From contig NZ_CP113432.1 in assembly GCF_026686735.1 (NCBI RefSeq), positions 4,701,001-4,765,000 of the forward strand: 64,000 nucleotides of DNA, read 5' to 3'. The notes below the pieces were generated by a model, which was not told the DNA's origin, made no database searches, and was given only the letters and a program-made list of their open reading frames with translations. How positions within the stretch are numbered: the first letter of the stretch is position 1; every line of letters begins with the position of its first letter. The stretch comes from Pseudomonas triclosanedens. GTDB lineage: Bacteria; Pseudomonadota; Gammaproteobacteria; Pseudomonadales; Pseudomonadaceae. Below are positions 27,339 through 43,071 of the stretch, one piece after another. The position numbers and the translations under genes were made by a program.

Positions 27339-27839
27339 ATGCGCTGGCTGATCGCCGTACTCTGTCTGACCTTCGCAGCGTTCTCACACGCCAATGCGAC
27401 GCCTACGCTCGACGGTCGGATCGACAAGATTCTCGTGCTCAAGTCCGAGCGCAAGCTGCACCTCCTGAGCAACGGCAAGATTCTCAAGAGTTACCGGGTG
27501 TCCCTGGGCAAGCGCCCGCAGGGCCCGAAGCTCGCCGAGGGCGACAATCGCACGCCGGAAGGCTTCTACTGGGTCGACTGGCGCAAGACCAGCGACAAGT
27601 ACAACCTCTCCATGCACATTTCCTACCCCAACGCGCGCGACGTGGCGAAGGCCCGCGAAAAGAACCTGTCACCGGGCGGGATGATCATGATCCACGGTAC
27701 GCCGATGGATGACGATTACCCGGAGTGGTACTTCTCCACCCTGGACTGGACCAACGGCTGCATCGCCATGACCAATTCAGACATGCGCGAGGTCTGGAGC
27801 CTGGTCAAGGACGGTACGCTGATCGAAATCCGTCCCTGA
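27339..27839 (+). CDS. Exported L,D-transpeptidase (YkuD domain)
   Basis: Periplasmic peptidoglycan or lipoprotein cross-linking enzyme. The 166 residues start with a signal peptide ending SHANA (residue 20). The YkuD domain runs from about 27 (DKILVLKSERKLHLLSNGK) to the end, with His119 in MIHGTP and the nucleophile Cys141 in DWTNGCIAMTN. The usual S-H-G-C is T-N-G-C here, a variant seen in ErfK-type proteins. A terminator follows. Confidence 0.93.
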   Translation: MRWLIAVLCLTFAAFSHANATPTLDGRIDKILVLKSERKLHLLSNGKILKSYRVSLGKRPQGPKLAEGDNRTPEGFYWVDWRKTSDKYNLSMHISYPNARDVAKAREKNLSPGGMIMIHGTPMDDDYPEWYFSTLDWTNGCIAMTNSDMREVWSLVKDGTLIEIRP

Positions 27840-27853
27840 CCATCTCCAGAAAC

Positions 27854-27882
27854 GAAAAAGGCGCCCGAAGGCGCCTTTTTTA
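27854..27882. terminator. Bidirectional terminator
   Basis: AAAAAGGCGCC / GGCGCCTTTTTT stem with a 4-base loop between the convergent L,D-transpeptidase and YqfO-like genes. T-runs flank it on both strands. Confidence 0.92.
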
Positions 27883-27889
27883 ATGTCGG

Positions 27890-28207
27890 TCAAAACACCA
27901 TGTCCGACAATCGCCAAACCTCGAAGGCCGGTGTTTCATAGGGATGGGCAGCTTTCAGCGCCTTCACCGAGTCGTGGATCAACTCGTCGGCGACGACCAT
28001 CTCGACCTTCCACTCCGCGACCTGCTCGATACTACCGGCCTGACCGATGAAGGGATTGCTACCCTGCAGCGGCCGGAACTGTCCCTGCCCCAGAACCTGC
28101 CAGCAACAACTGTCATAGGCCCCGATGCGCCCTGCACCAGCAGCGAATACCGCCTTCTTGACCGGTTCCAGATGACTCTCTGGAACATAAAAGCAAAGTT
28201 TGTACAT
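27890..28207 (-). CDS. YqfO-like (NIF3 C-terminal-like) protein
   Basis: A 105-residue protein matching the PII-like insert domain of YqfO/NIF3 proteins: MYKLCFYVPESHLEPVKKAV, a GAYDSCCWQ segment, and the C-terminal AHPYETPAFEVW. In pseudomonads it occurs as a stand-alone gene of unknown function. Start at the ATG at 28207, with GGAG 7 nt upstream. No membrane or export signal. Confidence 0.9.
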   Translation of the reverse strand: MYKLCFYVPESHLEPVKKAVFAAGAGRIGAYDSCCWQVLGQGQFRPLQGSNPFIGQAGSIEQVAEWKVEMVVADELIHDSVKALKAAHPYETPAFEVWRLSDMVF

Positions 28208-28406
28208 CAGATGCTCCGAATCAGGGAGATCGAAACAGAGGAATGCTGGCAATTGATGCCACGTGTGACAAATGCTGCCACAAATAGTGGCACATTGCCT
28301 CTTATGACTTGCGAGTCATCGGGAAAGTTCGACCGCCCAGGAGGCACTGCTTCGCTTGAACGGCACTTTGTCTGAAAAATGTGAACGGCATCGTTCTTAT
28401 CTCAGC

Positions 28407-28679
28407 TCAACGTCCGAAGAAACGCTGCAAGCGCTCTCTGAAGCTCCGAGCATCGGGTGCGTGCGCGCCATCGCAATACGGCAACCTGGCCGAGCGTCCG
28501 CAACGGCACAGCAACAGATGACGCTCACGCCGAACCTCAAGCTCCAGCGCCGCCTCGCAGCCATCCCGGCAATCCGGCAGGCAGGCCGAACGACCGCAAC
28601 GGCATAGCCGCAACCGATCGCCAGGGCGGACGCTACGGACCTCCGGCAACACCTGTACCACGCGCTCTTCGTCGCTCAT
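28407..28679 (-). CDS. Double CDGSH iron-sulfur domain protein
   Basis: A 90-residue protein with two CDGSH-type cores. The second is canonical: CRCGRSARLPYCDGAH (Cys58, Cys60, Cys69, His73) should bind a [2Fe-2S] cluster by three Cys and one His. The first, CRCGRSACLPDCRDGCE (Cys26, Cys28, Cys37), has an Arg inserted before DG and a Cys (41) where His would fall, so its cluster, if any, would be different. Basic C-terminus. No membrane anchor. Downstream of purL but separated by a strong terminator, so independently expressed. Confidence 0.88.
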   Translation of the reverse strand: MSDEERVVQVLPEVRSVRPGDRLRLCRCGRSACLPDCRDGCEAALELEVRRERHLLLCRCGRSARLPYCDGAHAPDARSFRERLQRFFGR

Positions 28680-28693
28680 TTCCGATCCGCCAT

Positions 28694-28732
28694 GAAAAAG
28701 GGGAAAGCCCGGTTTCCCCGGCTTTCCCCTCG
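28694..28732 (-). terminator. Terminator of purL
   Basis: GGGGAAAGCC(C)GG pairs with CCGGCTTTCCCC across a TTTC loop; read on the minus strand it ends in CTTTTTC. It lies between the purL stop and the CDGSH gene start. Confidence 0.88.
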
Positions 28733-28765
28733 CTCATTGCCGCAGGCTGACGCCCGCGCCGTGAA

Positions 28766-34424
<5,659 letters not shown>

Positions 34425-34438
34425 CGGACCACGGACAT

Positions 34439-34468
34439 GAAAAAGCCCGGCATCAGCCGGGCTTTTTC
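34439..34468. terminator. Bidirectional terminator
   Basis: AAAAAGCCCGG / CCGGGCTTTTT stem with a CATCAG loop, between the convergent mltF and permease genes. Confidence 0.93.
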
Positions 34469-34486
34469 GTTTCGCAGGACAGCGCG

Positions 34487-35743
34487 CTACCAACCCGAGG
34501 GCAGCAGGTTCAGCGCACTGCAGATCGCGTAGACGGCGCTGGACAGGTAGATCAGCACGATCACCGCCTGGATTGCCGGGTTGGCGATCCAGCCGCATTT
34601 CCAGGCAGGCTCGAAGTCGCCATTCTTACGCGCCGAACGCAGCATCAGGATCGGCATGATCGACAGAATCACACCGCTGAAGGCACCGGCGAAGTACAGC
34701 GCGTTGACGAAGCCGACCAGACCGCTATAGGCCAGCACGAATGGCGGCAGCGCCACGATGGCCAGCACCAGCAGGCGGGTCCTGGGCTGGTTCTCCGGGC
34801 CGAGTTTGTGGAACTTGTCGAAGATATTGGTCAGGAAGCTGCCGCCTAGCCCCCAGTAGGATGTGAGCATGGCACACAGGGCGAAGGTGTTGGCGGTGAA
34901 GAACGCCCATTGCCCCAACGCCTTGCCCCACGCCAGGGTCGCGACCTCGGATTGGTTCTCCAGGCCGGTCAGCGCAATCACCGACATCGGCACGATGCTC
35001 AGCAGGATGAAAGTCGTCAGCATCCCGGTGATAACCGCCTTGGGCAGTTGCCTGGGCGCATGGCTGAAGCCGCGCGCCATCTCCGGCACGATGTACTGGG
35101 CGGAGAAGCAGAACACCGCGATGTTGAACACCGGCACCATGTAGATCCAGTCGCCTTCGAGCAGGCGCTGGAACTCGGTGTTGTCGTTCAGCAGGGTAGC
35201 GGCGACCAGAATCACGATCATGGTGACCATGCCGATGCTGATGAACTTCTCGCCCTTGCCAATGGCCCCGAGGCCCATGTAGAGCACGGCGGCGGCGGGA
35301 ACGAAGAACAGCAGGCTGCCCAGTGCCGGGCTGATGCCGAAGAACGCCGCGAGAATCTTGCCGCTGCCGCTCATGTAGGCAATCAGCGCACCGATGCTGT
35401 TGACCGCTACCGACAGGAAGATCGCCCAGGCACCGAAGGAGCCGACATAGCGCTGCGCCAGTCCGCTCAACTGATTGTGAGTGCGGGTACGCAGGGCTGT
35501 CTCGGAGACGTAGAGCATCGAGATGGTGGTGAAGATGCCCGCTACCGCCAGCCACAGCAGCAGTGGCATGAAGCCGGCCTTGCGGCTGGCGTAGGCCATG
35601 GACAGAACGCCCGCACCGATGTTGGTGCCGACGATCATCGCCACGGCTTCGAGGAAGCTCAGGCGCTTGACCTCAAGGCCTGACGAATCCACCGCCTCGC
35701 TGGCGATGGTGCCCTGGAACGGCGTGTTCCCGGATTGGCTCAT
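34487..35743 (-). CDS. Amino acid permease, hydroxy/aromatic type (HAAAP-like)
   Basis: Inner-membrane proton-coupled amino acid transporter of 418 residues with eleven hydrophobic segments. The first helix AVAMIVGTNIGAGVLSMAYA is the APC/HAAAP signature (compare TyrP, Mtr and TdcC), followed by KAGFMPLLLWLAVAG. Helix 6 area QYIVPEMARGFSHAPRQLPKAV also fits. Aromatic amino acids, serine or threonine are all possible substrates. GAGGA precedes the ATG. A 368-base gap lies upstream. Confidence 0.85.
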   Translation of the reverse strand: MSQSGNTPFQGTIASEAVDSSGLEVKRLSFLEAVAMIVGTNIGAGVLSMAYASRKAGFMPLLLWLAVAGIFTTISMLYVSETALRTRTHNQLSGLAQRYVGSFGAWAIFLSVAVNSIGALIAYMSGSGKILAAFFGISPALGSLLFFVPAAAVLYMGLGAIGKGEKFISIGMVTMIVILVAATLLNDNTEFQRLLEGDWIYMVPVFNIAVFCFSAQYIVPEMARGFSHAPRQLPKAVITGMLTTFILLSIVPMSVIALTGLENQSEVATLAWGKALGQWAFFTANTFALCAMLTSYWGLGGSFLTNIFDKFHKLGPENQPRTRLLVLAIVALPPFVLAYSGLVGFVNALYFAGAFSGVILSIMPILMLRSARKNGDFEPAWKCGWIANPAIQAVIVLIYLSSAVYAICSALNLLPSGW

Positions 35744-36111
35744 AACAAGTCCTCTACATGTTAATGACGAGCACCGGGGCGACCAGCTTCAGCGTGCTGA
35801 TGACCTACAGGGCAACGGCATTGCAGAACAGCGAGGAACAGGGACGCCTCCGGGTCGTTCATGGGCAGCATGAATCGTTGGAGTGCCGCAGGCGTCCTGG
35901 CTTTTGTTGTTGGACTTGCGCGCCTGTCAGCGCCGCCACGAGGGCGGGCGTGCAAAATAACACACGAAAAACCAGCAGCCGGAACCACAACTAAGACTTT
36001 AGGCGTAGAAACAGGCGCTTAATCTTTACAGCAAGTTACTGAAATAAAAGGAATACCCAACAGATCGCAGCAGCGAAGCGAGAAACGGAGCCGTTCACCG
36101 ATTCGAACACC
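35744..36111 (-). other. 368-base intergenic region upstream of the permease
   Basis: No gene supported on either strand. The half nearer tadA (about 35990-36065) is notably AT-rich for this chromosome and is the likeliest place for the permease promoter, though no clean -35/-10 pair stands out. That would leave a long 5' leader of 200-300 bases. GTTCGAATC near 36096-36104 resembles a tRNA T-loop but has no matching stems. Confidence 0.4.
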
Positions 36112-36645
36112 TCAATCATCCAAACGAGCTGCTGCACGCCGCGCCTTAAAGAAGGCCGACAGCATCGCGCTGCACTCCTCGCCCAGTACCCCACCTTCCA
36201 CCAGCACCCGGTGGTTGAGAAAGTCCTGCTCGAAGAAGGCTCCACGGCTGACCGCAACGCCCGACTTCGGCTCGGTGGCACCGTATACAACGCGCTGGAT
36301 GCGCGAGTGGACGATCAGCCCGGCGCACATGCTGCAGGGTTCGAGGGTCACGTACAGCGTGGCGCCTGGCAGCCGGTAGTTCTGCGTGGCAGCAGCGGCC
36401 TCGCGGATGGCGACCATCTCGGCATGGGCGCTGGGGTCGTGGGAGGTGATCGGCCGATTGAAGCCTCGGCCGATCACCTTGCCATCCAGCACCAGCACGG
36501 CGCCCACCGGCACTTCGCCCAGGGCTGCGCCCTGCTCGGCGAGCAACATGGCCTCGCGCATGAAGGGGATGTCCTGACTGCGGTCAATGACCGGCCGCAG
36601 CCCCTTCACGGTCGGATGCCCCTTGCTGTTGGTCAGCCGCACCAT
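36112..36645 (-). CDS. tadA: tRNA-specific adenosine deaminase TadA
   Basis: Deaminates A34 to inosine in tRNA-Arg(ACG). Zinc deaminase motifs: HAEMVAIREA (His74, catalytic Glu76) and PCSMCAG (Cys104, Cys107). With the ATG at 36645 it has 177 residues and a start overlapping the multicopper oxidase stop by 13 bases; the N-terminal 25 residues are poorly conserved, and an internal ATG at 36558 is possible. C-terminal FFKARRAAARLDD is basic as usual. Confidence 0.95.
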   Translation of the reverse strand: MVRLTNSKGHPTVKGLRPVIDRSQDIPFMREAMLLAEQGAALGEVPVGAVLVLDGKVIGRGFNRPITSHDPSAHAEMVAIREAAAATQNYRLPGATLYVTLEPCSMCAGLIVHSRIQRVVYGATEPKSGVAVSRGAFFEQDFLNHRVLVEGGVLGEECSAMLSAFFKARRAAARLDD

Positions 36646-38036
36646 GCCTCACCCACCGCGATGGTTCCCATCAGTCCTGTCTCCATGTGATCGATCACGT
36701 GGCAATGGAACATCCACAAGCCGGGGTTATCCGCCACCAGCGCCACACGTGCCGTCTCATTCTTGCCCAGCAGGTAGGTATCGGTGAAATACGGAATGAT
36801 GTCCCGACGATCGGAGTCCAGCACCTTGAATGCCATGCCATGCAGGTGGATCGGGTGCTGGTACTGGGTCATGTTGCGCAGCACGAAGATGTAGCTCTTG
36901 CCTTCCTTGAGCTTGGCCAGCGGCGGCGCGTTGTGCTTGTGCTCCTCACCGCCCTGCCAGGCCACGCCGTTGATCTGCCACAGCGAAGGCGCCGACTGGC
37001 CCTTGGAGTAGTCGGACATGGCGCCGACCCACTCGAACTTGAAGTTGATGGTTTCGGCATTGGCCATGTCCGGCTCGGCCACCGGATTGTGCGGCAGCGG
37101 CGCCGGCCAATTGGCGGTGGGCGCCTTGGGATTGGCCACGCCGCGGATGGTCGCCAGGCGCACCGGACCGTTACGCAATGACAGCTCGGTATCTTCCGCC
37201 GGACCGCGCACCCCCAGCTCCAGGCGCATGCCCGGCCCGATCCAGTACTGATCCTTGGCGCTGGCACCGAAGGGACGCGGTTCCACCGGATGGCCGTCGA
37301 TGGCGTAGATCTTCGCCTCGCCTCCCGGCAGGTTCAGGCGGTAGGTCACGGTGTTGTCGAGGTTGAGGATACGCACGCGGACGATCTCGCCCGCCGGCAG
37401 TTCGATCACCGGCAGATGCTCACCATTGATGGTCGACAGGCGCCCGCGCGTGCCCTCCCGCGCCGCCTCGCGCGGAACGCTGAACGGCGTGAAAGCCCCC
37501 TCCTCATCCACATGCCAGGTCTTCAGGTTGAGAACCTTCTCGCTGGCGAACTCGGTCGGCTCGCGCTCGTCGATGATCAGCGGGCCTACCAGGCCGCGCC
37601 CCAGTTGCTCGCTGCTCATCAGGTGCGGGTGATACCAGTAGCTGCCGGCGTCTGGCGTCTTGAATTGATAGATGAAGCTTTCGCCCGGCTGTACCGGCGG
37701 CTGGGAAATGTAGGGTACGCCATCCATTTCGATCGGCAGGCGGATGCCATGCCAGTGAATGGTGGTCGGCTGGTCCAGCTTGTTGGTGAAGCGAACGCGT
37801 AGCCAGTCGCCCTGGCGCGCACGAATCTCCACGCCCGGCGCCTGCCCGCCATAGGCCAGCCCCGGAGTCTTGTGGCCTGGCACCAGCTCCAGATCGAGCG
37901 GCGCGGCGATCAATTCATAGTCATGCTCGGCAGCCACCTGCGGGCGCGCCAGCCAGATGCGCGCACCACCGGCGCCCAGGCCGACAACGGCCAGGCCGGC
38001 GAGGCCGCCGAGTACTTGTCTACGGGTAAACGACAT
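36633..38036 (-). CDS. Tat-exported multicopper oxidase
   Basis: Periplasmic laccase/CueO-like oxidase of 467 residues. Start at the ATG at 38036, which opens directly on a twin-arginine signal (MSFTRRQVLGGLAGLAVVG). All copper motifs are visible: HWHG (94-97), YHPH, HPIHLHG and FHCHVIDHMETGLMG (443-457, with axial Met). Length is typical of the three-domain family. Copper detoxification by cuprous oxidation or oxidation of another metal or phenol is possible; P. aeruginosa PA3768 is the equivalent. Its stop overlaps the tadA start. Confidence 0.92.
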   Translation of the reverse strand: MSFTRRQVLGGLAGLAVVGLGAGGARIWLARPQVAAEHDYELIAAPLDLELVPGHKTPGLAYGGQAPGVEIRARQGDWLRVRFTNKLDQPTTIHWHGIRLPIEMDGVPYISQPPVQPGESFIYQFKTPDAGSYWYHPHLMSSEQLGRGLVGPLIIDEREPTEFASEKVLNLKTWHVDEEGAFTPFSVPREAAREGTRGRLSTINGEHLPVIELPAGEIVRVRILNLDNTVTYRLNLPGGEAKIYAIDGHPVEPRPFGASAKDQYWIGPGMRLELGVRGPAEDTELSLRNGPVRLATIRGVANPKAPTANWPAPLPHNPVAEPDMANAETINFKFEWVGAMSDYSKGQSAPSLWQINGVAWQGGEEHKHNAPPLAKLKEGKSYIFVLRNMTQYQHPIHLHGMAFKVLDSDRRDIIPYFTDTYLLGKNETARVALVADNPGLWMFHCHVIDHMETGLMGTIAVGEAWCG

Positions 38037-38348
38037 GGGATCCAGACTCCTCGAACAAGGGACATGCAACCCCATCGGCTTTCACGGAATCGGCGCAATC
38101 TGCGCCCGGCGCCAGCTCTTTTGGCTGGCTGCTCGCTGATCTACTGCAGGGGCAACAGTGCATGAGGATGCGAACGCCTCTCATGCGCCAGGTCAAGGAC
38201 GGACGCACATCCGCCCTCGCCTGCCGAAGAAAGCGGCAAGCTTGCCGCCCGCTTCGTTAAGGGGATGTTAAAACCTGTGCACGATCTCACACTCGGGAGC
38301 CGGGACGCCTCGCGCAGTGCCCCGTCATCAGGTTTCAAGCAGCCCCGA
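38037..38348 (-). other. 312-base intergenic region with a 16-bp palindrome
   Basis: Lies between the multicopper oxidase start and the guaA stop. No gene is supported. A perfect palindrome GCGGCAAGCTTGCCGC at 38233-38248 is flanked by CGAAG and CTTCG, extending the dyad to 38226-38256. There is no T-run, so it looks more like an operator or mRNA hairpin than a terminator. The CTGGATCCC before the oxidase ATG is a weak ribosome site. Confidence 0.45.
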
Positions 38349-39926
38349 TCATTCCCACTCGATGGTTGCCGGCGGCTTGCTCGACACATCGTAGGTGACG
38401 CGGGAGATGCCTTCGATCTCGTTGATGATGCGGTTCGAGACCTTCTCCAGCAGCTCGTACGGCAGGTGTGCCCAGCGTGCGGTCATGAAGTCGATGGTTT
38501 CCACGGCACGCAGGGCAACGACCCACGCATAACGACGGCCATCACCGACCACACCGACGGACTTCACCGGCTGGAACACCACGAAGGCCTGGCTGGTCTT
38601 GTGGTACCAGTCGAAGTTGCGCAGCTCTTCGATGAAGATGTGGTCGGCGCGGCGCAGCAGGTCGGCGTACTCCTTCTTCACCTCGCCGAGGATGCGCACA
38701 CCCAGGCCCGGCCCCGGGAACGGGTGGCGGTAGACCATGTCGTAGGGCAGGCCCAGTTCCAGGCCAATCTTGCGGACTTCGTCCTTGAACAGCTCGCGCA
38801 GCGGCTCGACCAGTTCGAACTGCATGTCTTCCGGCAGGCCGCCGACGTTGTGGTGCGACTTGATCACGTGGGCCTTGCCGGTCTTGGCGCCAGCCGACTC
38901 GATCACGTCAGGGTAGATGGTGCCCTGGGCCAGGAACTTCACGTCCTGCAGCTTGGTGGCTTCCTCGTCGAAGACCTCGATGAAGGTCTTGCCGATGATC
39001 TTGCGCTTCTGCTCCGGATCGGCGACGCCGGCCAAGCGGCCGAGGAACTTGTCTTCGGCATTGGCGCGAATCACTTTCACGCCCATGTTCTCGGCGAACA
39101 TGGCCATCACCTGGTCGCCCTCGTGCAGGCGCAGCAGGCCATTGTCGACGAACACACAGGTCAGTTGGTCGCCGATCGCCTTGTGCAGCAACGCCGCGAC
39201 CACCGAGGAGTCCACACCGCCGGACAGGCCCAGTAGCACCTTGGACGAACCGACCTGGGCGCGCACGGTGGCGATGGCGTCGTTGACGATGTTGGACGGA
39301 GTCCACAGGGCTTCGCAGCCGCAGATGTCCAGCACGAAGCGGGAGAGGATACGACCGCCCTGCTTGGTATGGGTCACTTCCGGGTGGAACTGTACGCCGT
39401 AGTAGCCACGGACATCATCGGCCATCGCGGCAATCGGGCAGCTCGGGGTGCTGGCGAGGATGTGGAAGCCAGCCGGGATCTCGGTGACCTTGTCGCCATG
39501 GCTCATCCACACATCGAGGCCGAGCACACCGTCTTCATCGACGTGATCCTCGATACCATCCAGCAGGCGCGCCTTGCCGACCACATCGACGCGGGCATAG
39601 CCGAACTCGCGCAGGTCGGAACCCTGCACCTTGCCGCCCATCTGCTCGGCCATCGTCTGCATGCCGTAGCAGATGCCGAACAGCGGCACATTGAGTTCGA
39701 ACACCGCCTTGGGCGCGCGCGGGCTGTTTGCCTCGTGCACCGACTCCGGGCCGCCGGCCAGGATGACGCCGCGCGGAGCGAAGGCGCGAATCTCGTCGTC
39801 GGACATGTCGAACGGGTGGATCTCGCAGTACACGCCGATCTCGCGAACACGGCGGGCGATCAGTTGGGTGTACTGGGAGCCGAAGTCCAGGATCAGGATC
39901 CGGTGAGCGTGAATGTCTTGGGCCAT
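38349..39926 (-). CDS. guaA: GMP synthase (glutamine-hydrolysing)
   Basis: Converts XMP to GMP with ATP and glutamine. Start at the ATG at 39926 ([20 protein letters not shown]), 525 residues as in P. aeruginosa. The class I glutaminase domain (about 8-200) has nucleophile Cys86 in [11 protein letters not shown] and the HPEVTHT His/Glu. The ATP pyrophosphatase P-loop is [15 protein letters not shown]. The C-terminal dimerisation domain ends [17 protein letters not shown]. Downstream of guaB on the same strand, with a perfect hairpin in the gap. Confidence 0.98.
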   Translation of the reverse strand: MAQDIHAHRILILDFGSQYTQLIARRVREIGVYCEIHPFDMSDDEIRAFAPRGVILAGGPESVHEANSPRAPKAVFELNVPLFGICYGMQTMAEQMGGKVQGSDLREFGYARVDVVGKARLLDGIEDHVDEDGVLGLDVWMSHGDKVTEIPAGFHILASTPSCPIAAMADDVRGYYGVQFHPEVTHTKQGGRILSRFVLDICGCEALWTPSNIVNDAIATVRAQVGSSKVLLGLSGGVDSSVVAALLHKAIGDQLTCVFVDNGLLRLHEGDQVMAMFAENMGVKVIRANAEDKFLGRLAGVADPEQKRKIIGKTFIEVFDEEATKLQDVKFLAQGTIYPDVIESAGAKTGKAHVIKSHHNVGGLPEDMQFELVEPLRELFKDEVRKIGLELGLPYDMVYRHPFPGPGLGVRILGEVKKEYADLLRRADHIFIEELRNFDWYHKTSQAFVVFQPVKSVGVVGDGRRYAWVVALRAVETIDFMTARWAHLPYELLEKVSNRIINEIEGISRVTYDVSSKPPATIEWE

Positions 39927-39956
39927 GACCATCTCTCGTAGCGAAATTCTCAAACG

Positions 39957-39985
39957 ACACGGGGCTGTATCAACCAGCCCCGTGT
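39957..39985 (-). repeat. Perfect 11-bp inverted repeat between guaB and guaA
   Basis: ACACGGGGCTG and CAGCCCCGTGT pair around TATCAAC. On the minus strand the hairpin is followed by CGTTTGAGAATTTC, not a clean T-run, so it would at most be a partial terminator or an mRNA-processing/stability element in the guaBA message. Confidence 0.7.
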
Positions 39986-40008
39986 CCGACTCATTTACCG
40001 AAGAACCC

Positions 40009-41541
<1,533 letters not shown>

Positions 41542-41685
41542 TCAACGCAACCGGACGATCTGAATACAGCGACTCGCCCCGATGGTTCACCCTGCCAATT
41601 TCGGCACCAGGTCCGGGCACGCCGCCGGCTACTCTCGGGCCTACGCGCTGGCCCCGCTCCGCCGGCCCGCTTATCATCCTTCGCC

Positions 41686-43065
41686 ATGCATAACGATCCC
41701 TTCCAACGGCTGGGCCTCGACCGCGAGGTGCTGACCGTCAGCCAGCTCAACCAACGCGCCCGCCACCTGCTGGAGGACGTGTTCCCGCAGGTGTGGGTCG
41801 AAGGCGAGATTTCCAACCTCGCCCGCCCGGCGTCCGGCCACATGTACTTCACCCTCAAGGACAGCAACGCTCAGGTACGCTGCGCGCTATTCCGGCAGAA
41901 CGCCCTGCGCGTGCGCCAGGCGCTGCGCGACGGCCTGGCGGTGCGTGTGCGCGGCAAGGTCTCGCTGTTCGAAGGCCGCGGCGACTACCAGCTGATCGCC
42001 GACGCCGTCGAACCTGCTGGCGACGGCGCGCTACGCCTGGCCTTCGAGGCGCTCAAGGAAAAGCTGGCCGCCGAAGGACTGTTCGCCGCCGAGCGCAAGC
42101 GCGAGCTGCCTGCCCATCCGCGCCGCATCGGCATCGTCAGTTCGCCGACCGGTGCGGTGATCCGCGACATCATCAGCGTGTTCCGCCGCCGCGCGCCGCA
42201 GGTCGAGCTGACCCTCATCCCAACCGCCGTCCAGGGCCGCGAGGCCACCGCACAGATCGTACGCGCACTGAAGCTGGCCGATGCCCAGAGCTTCGACGCC
42301 CTGATCCTCGCCCGTGGCGGCGGCTCGCTGGAAGACCTCTGGTGCTTCAACGAAGAGGCCGTTGCCCGTGCCGTCGCCGCCTGTGTGACGCCCATCGTCA
42401 GTGCGGTGGGCCACGAAACCGACGTATCCATCAGCGATTTCGTCGCCGACGTGCGCGCGCCCACGCCTTCAGCGGCTGCCGAACTGCTGGCGCCCCATAG
42501 CGGCGACCTGCAGCAACGCCTGGACGGCCTGCGCCGCCGGCTGATCCTGCGCATCCAGGATCGCCTGACTCGCGAGCGCCTGCGCCTGGAAGGCACCGCC
42601 CGGCGCCTGCGCCACCCTGGCGAGCGCCTGCGCCAGCAATCCCAGCGTCTGGACGACCTGGACATGCGCATGCGCCGCGCTTTCGAGCGGCAGATGCAGG
42701 TTCGCCAGGAACGCCTCGCCCGCCTCGACACTCGCCTCGCCGCCCAGCATCCGGGGCGCACCCTGGCGTTGCTGCGCCAGCGCCTGGACAACCTCAGCGC
42801 ACGCCTGCCGCGCGCCACCAACGCCATCCTGCGCGAACAACGCCAGCGCCTCGACACACTGATGCAGACGCTGCACATCGTCAGCCCCCTGGCGACCCTC
42901 GGACGCGGCTACAGCATCCTGCTCGACGACAAAGGCCTGGCGATCCGCAGCGCCTCGCAGACGAAAAACGGTCAGCGCCTCAAGGCCCGCCTGGGCGAAG
43001 GCGAGCTGGAAGTGCGGGTGGAGGACAACCACCAGGCGCCCGTCACCCTTTCACTGCTGGACTGA
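41686..43065 (+). CDS. xseA: Exodeoxyribonuclease VII large subunit
   Basis: Large subunit of ExoVII, which degrades single-stranded DNA to oligonucleotides. The ATG at 41686 gives 459 residues; the frame is open further upstream but only the ATG form matches the family start (LTVSQLNQRARHLLED). An N-terminal OB fold (VWVEGEISNLARPASGHMYF) is followed by the catalytic core (GIVSSPTGAVIRDI, LILARGGGSLEDLW, SAVGHETDVSISDFVAD) and a long Arg/Leu-rich coiled coil (about 280-400). Closely followed by the M15 peptidase gene. Confidence 0.96.
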   Translation: MHNDPFQRLGLDREVLTVSQLNQRARHLLEDVFPQVWVEGEISNLARPASGHMYFTLKDSNAQVRCALFRQNALRVRQALRDGLAVRVRGKVSLFEGRGDYQLIADAVEPAGDGALRLAFEALKEKLAAEGLFAAERKRELPAHPRRIGIVSSPTGAVIRDIISVFRRRAPQVELTLIPTAVQGREATAQIVRALKLADAQSFDALILARGGGSLEDLWCFNEEAVARAVAACVTPIVSAVGHETDVSISDFVADVRAPTPSAAAELLAPHSGDLQQRLDGLRRRLILRIQDRLTRERLRLEGTARRLRHPGERLRQQSQRLDDLDMRMRRAFERQMQVRQERLARLDTRLAAQHPGRTLALLRQRLDNLSARLPRATNAILREQRQRLDTLMQTLHIVSPLATLGRGYSILLDDKGLAIRSASQTKNGQRLKARLGEGELEVRVEDNHQAPVTLSLLD

Positions 43066-43071
43066 TTGCCG

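Noticed and set aside
36096..36104. GTTCGAATC on the minus strand, like a tRNA T-loop
   Set aside because: The flanking bases do not form a T stem and no acceptor, D or anticodon arms can be found around it.
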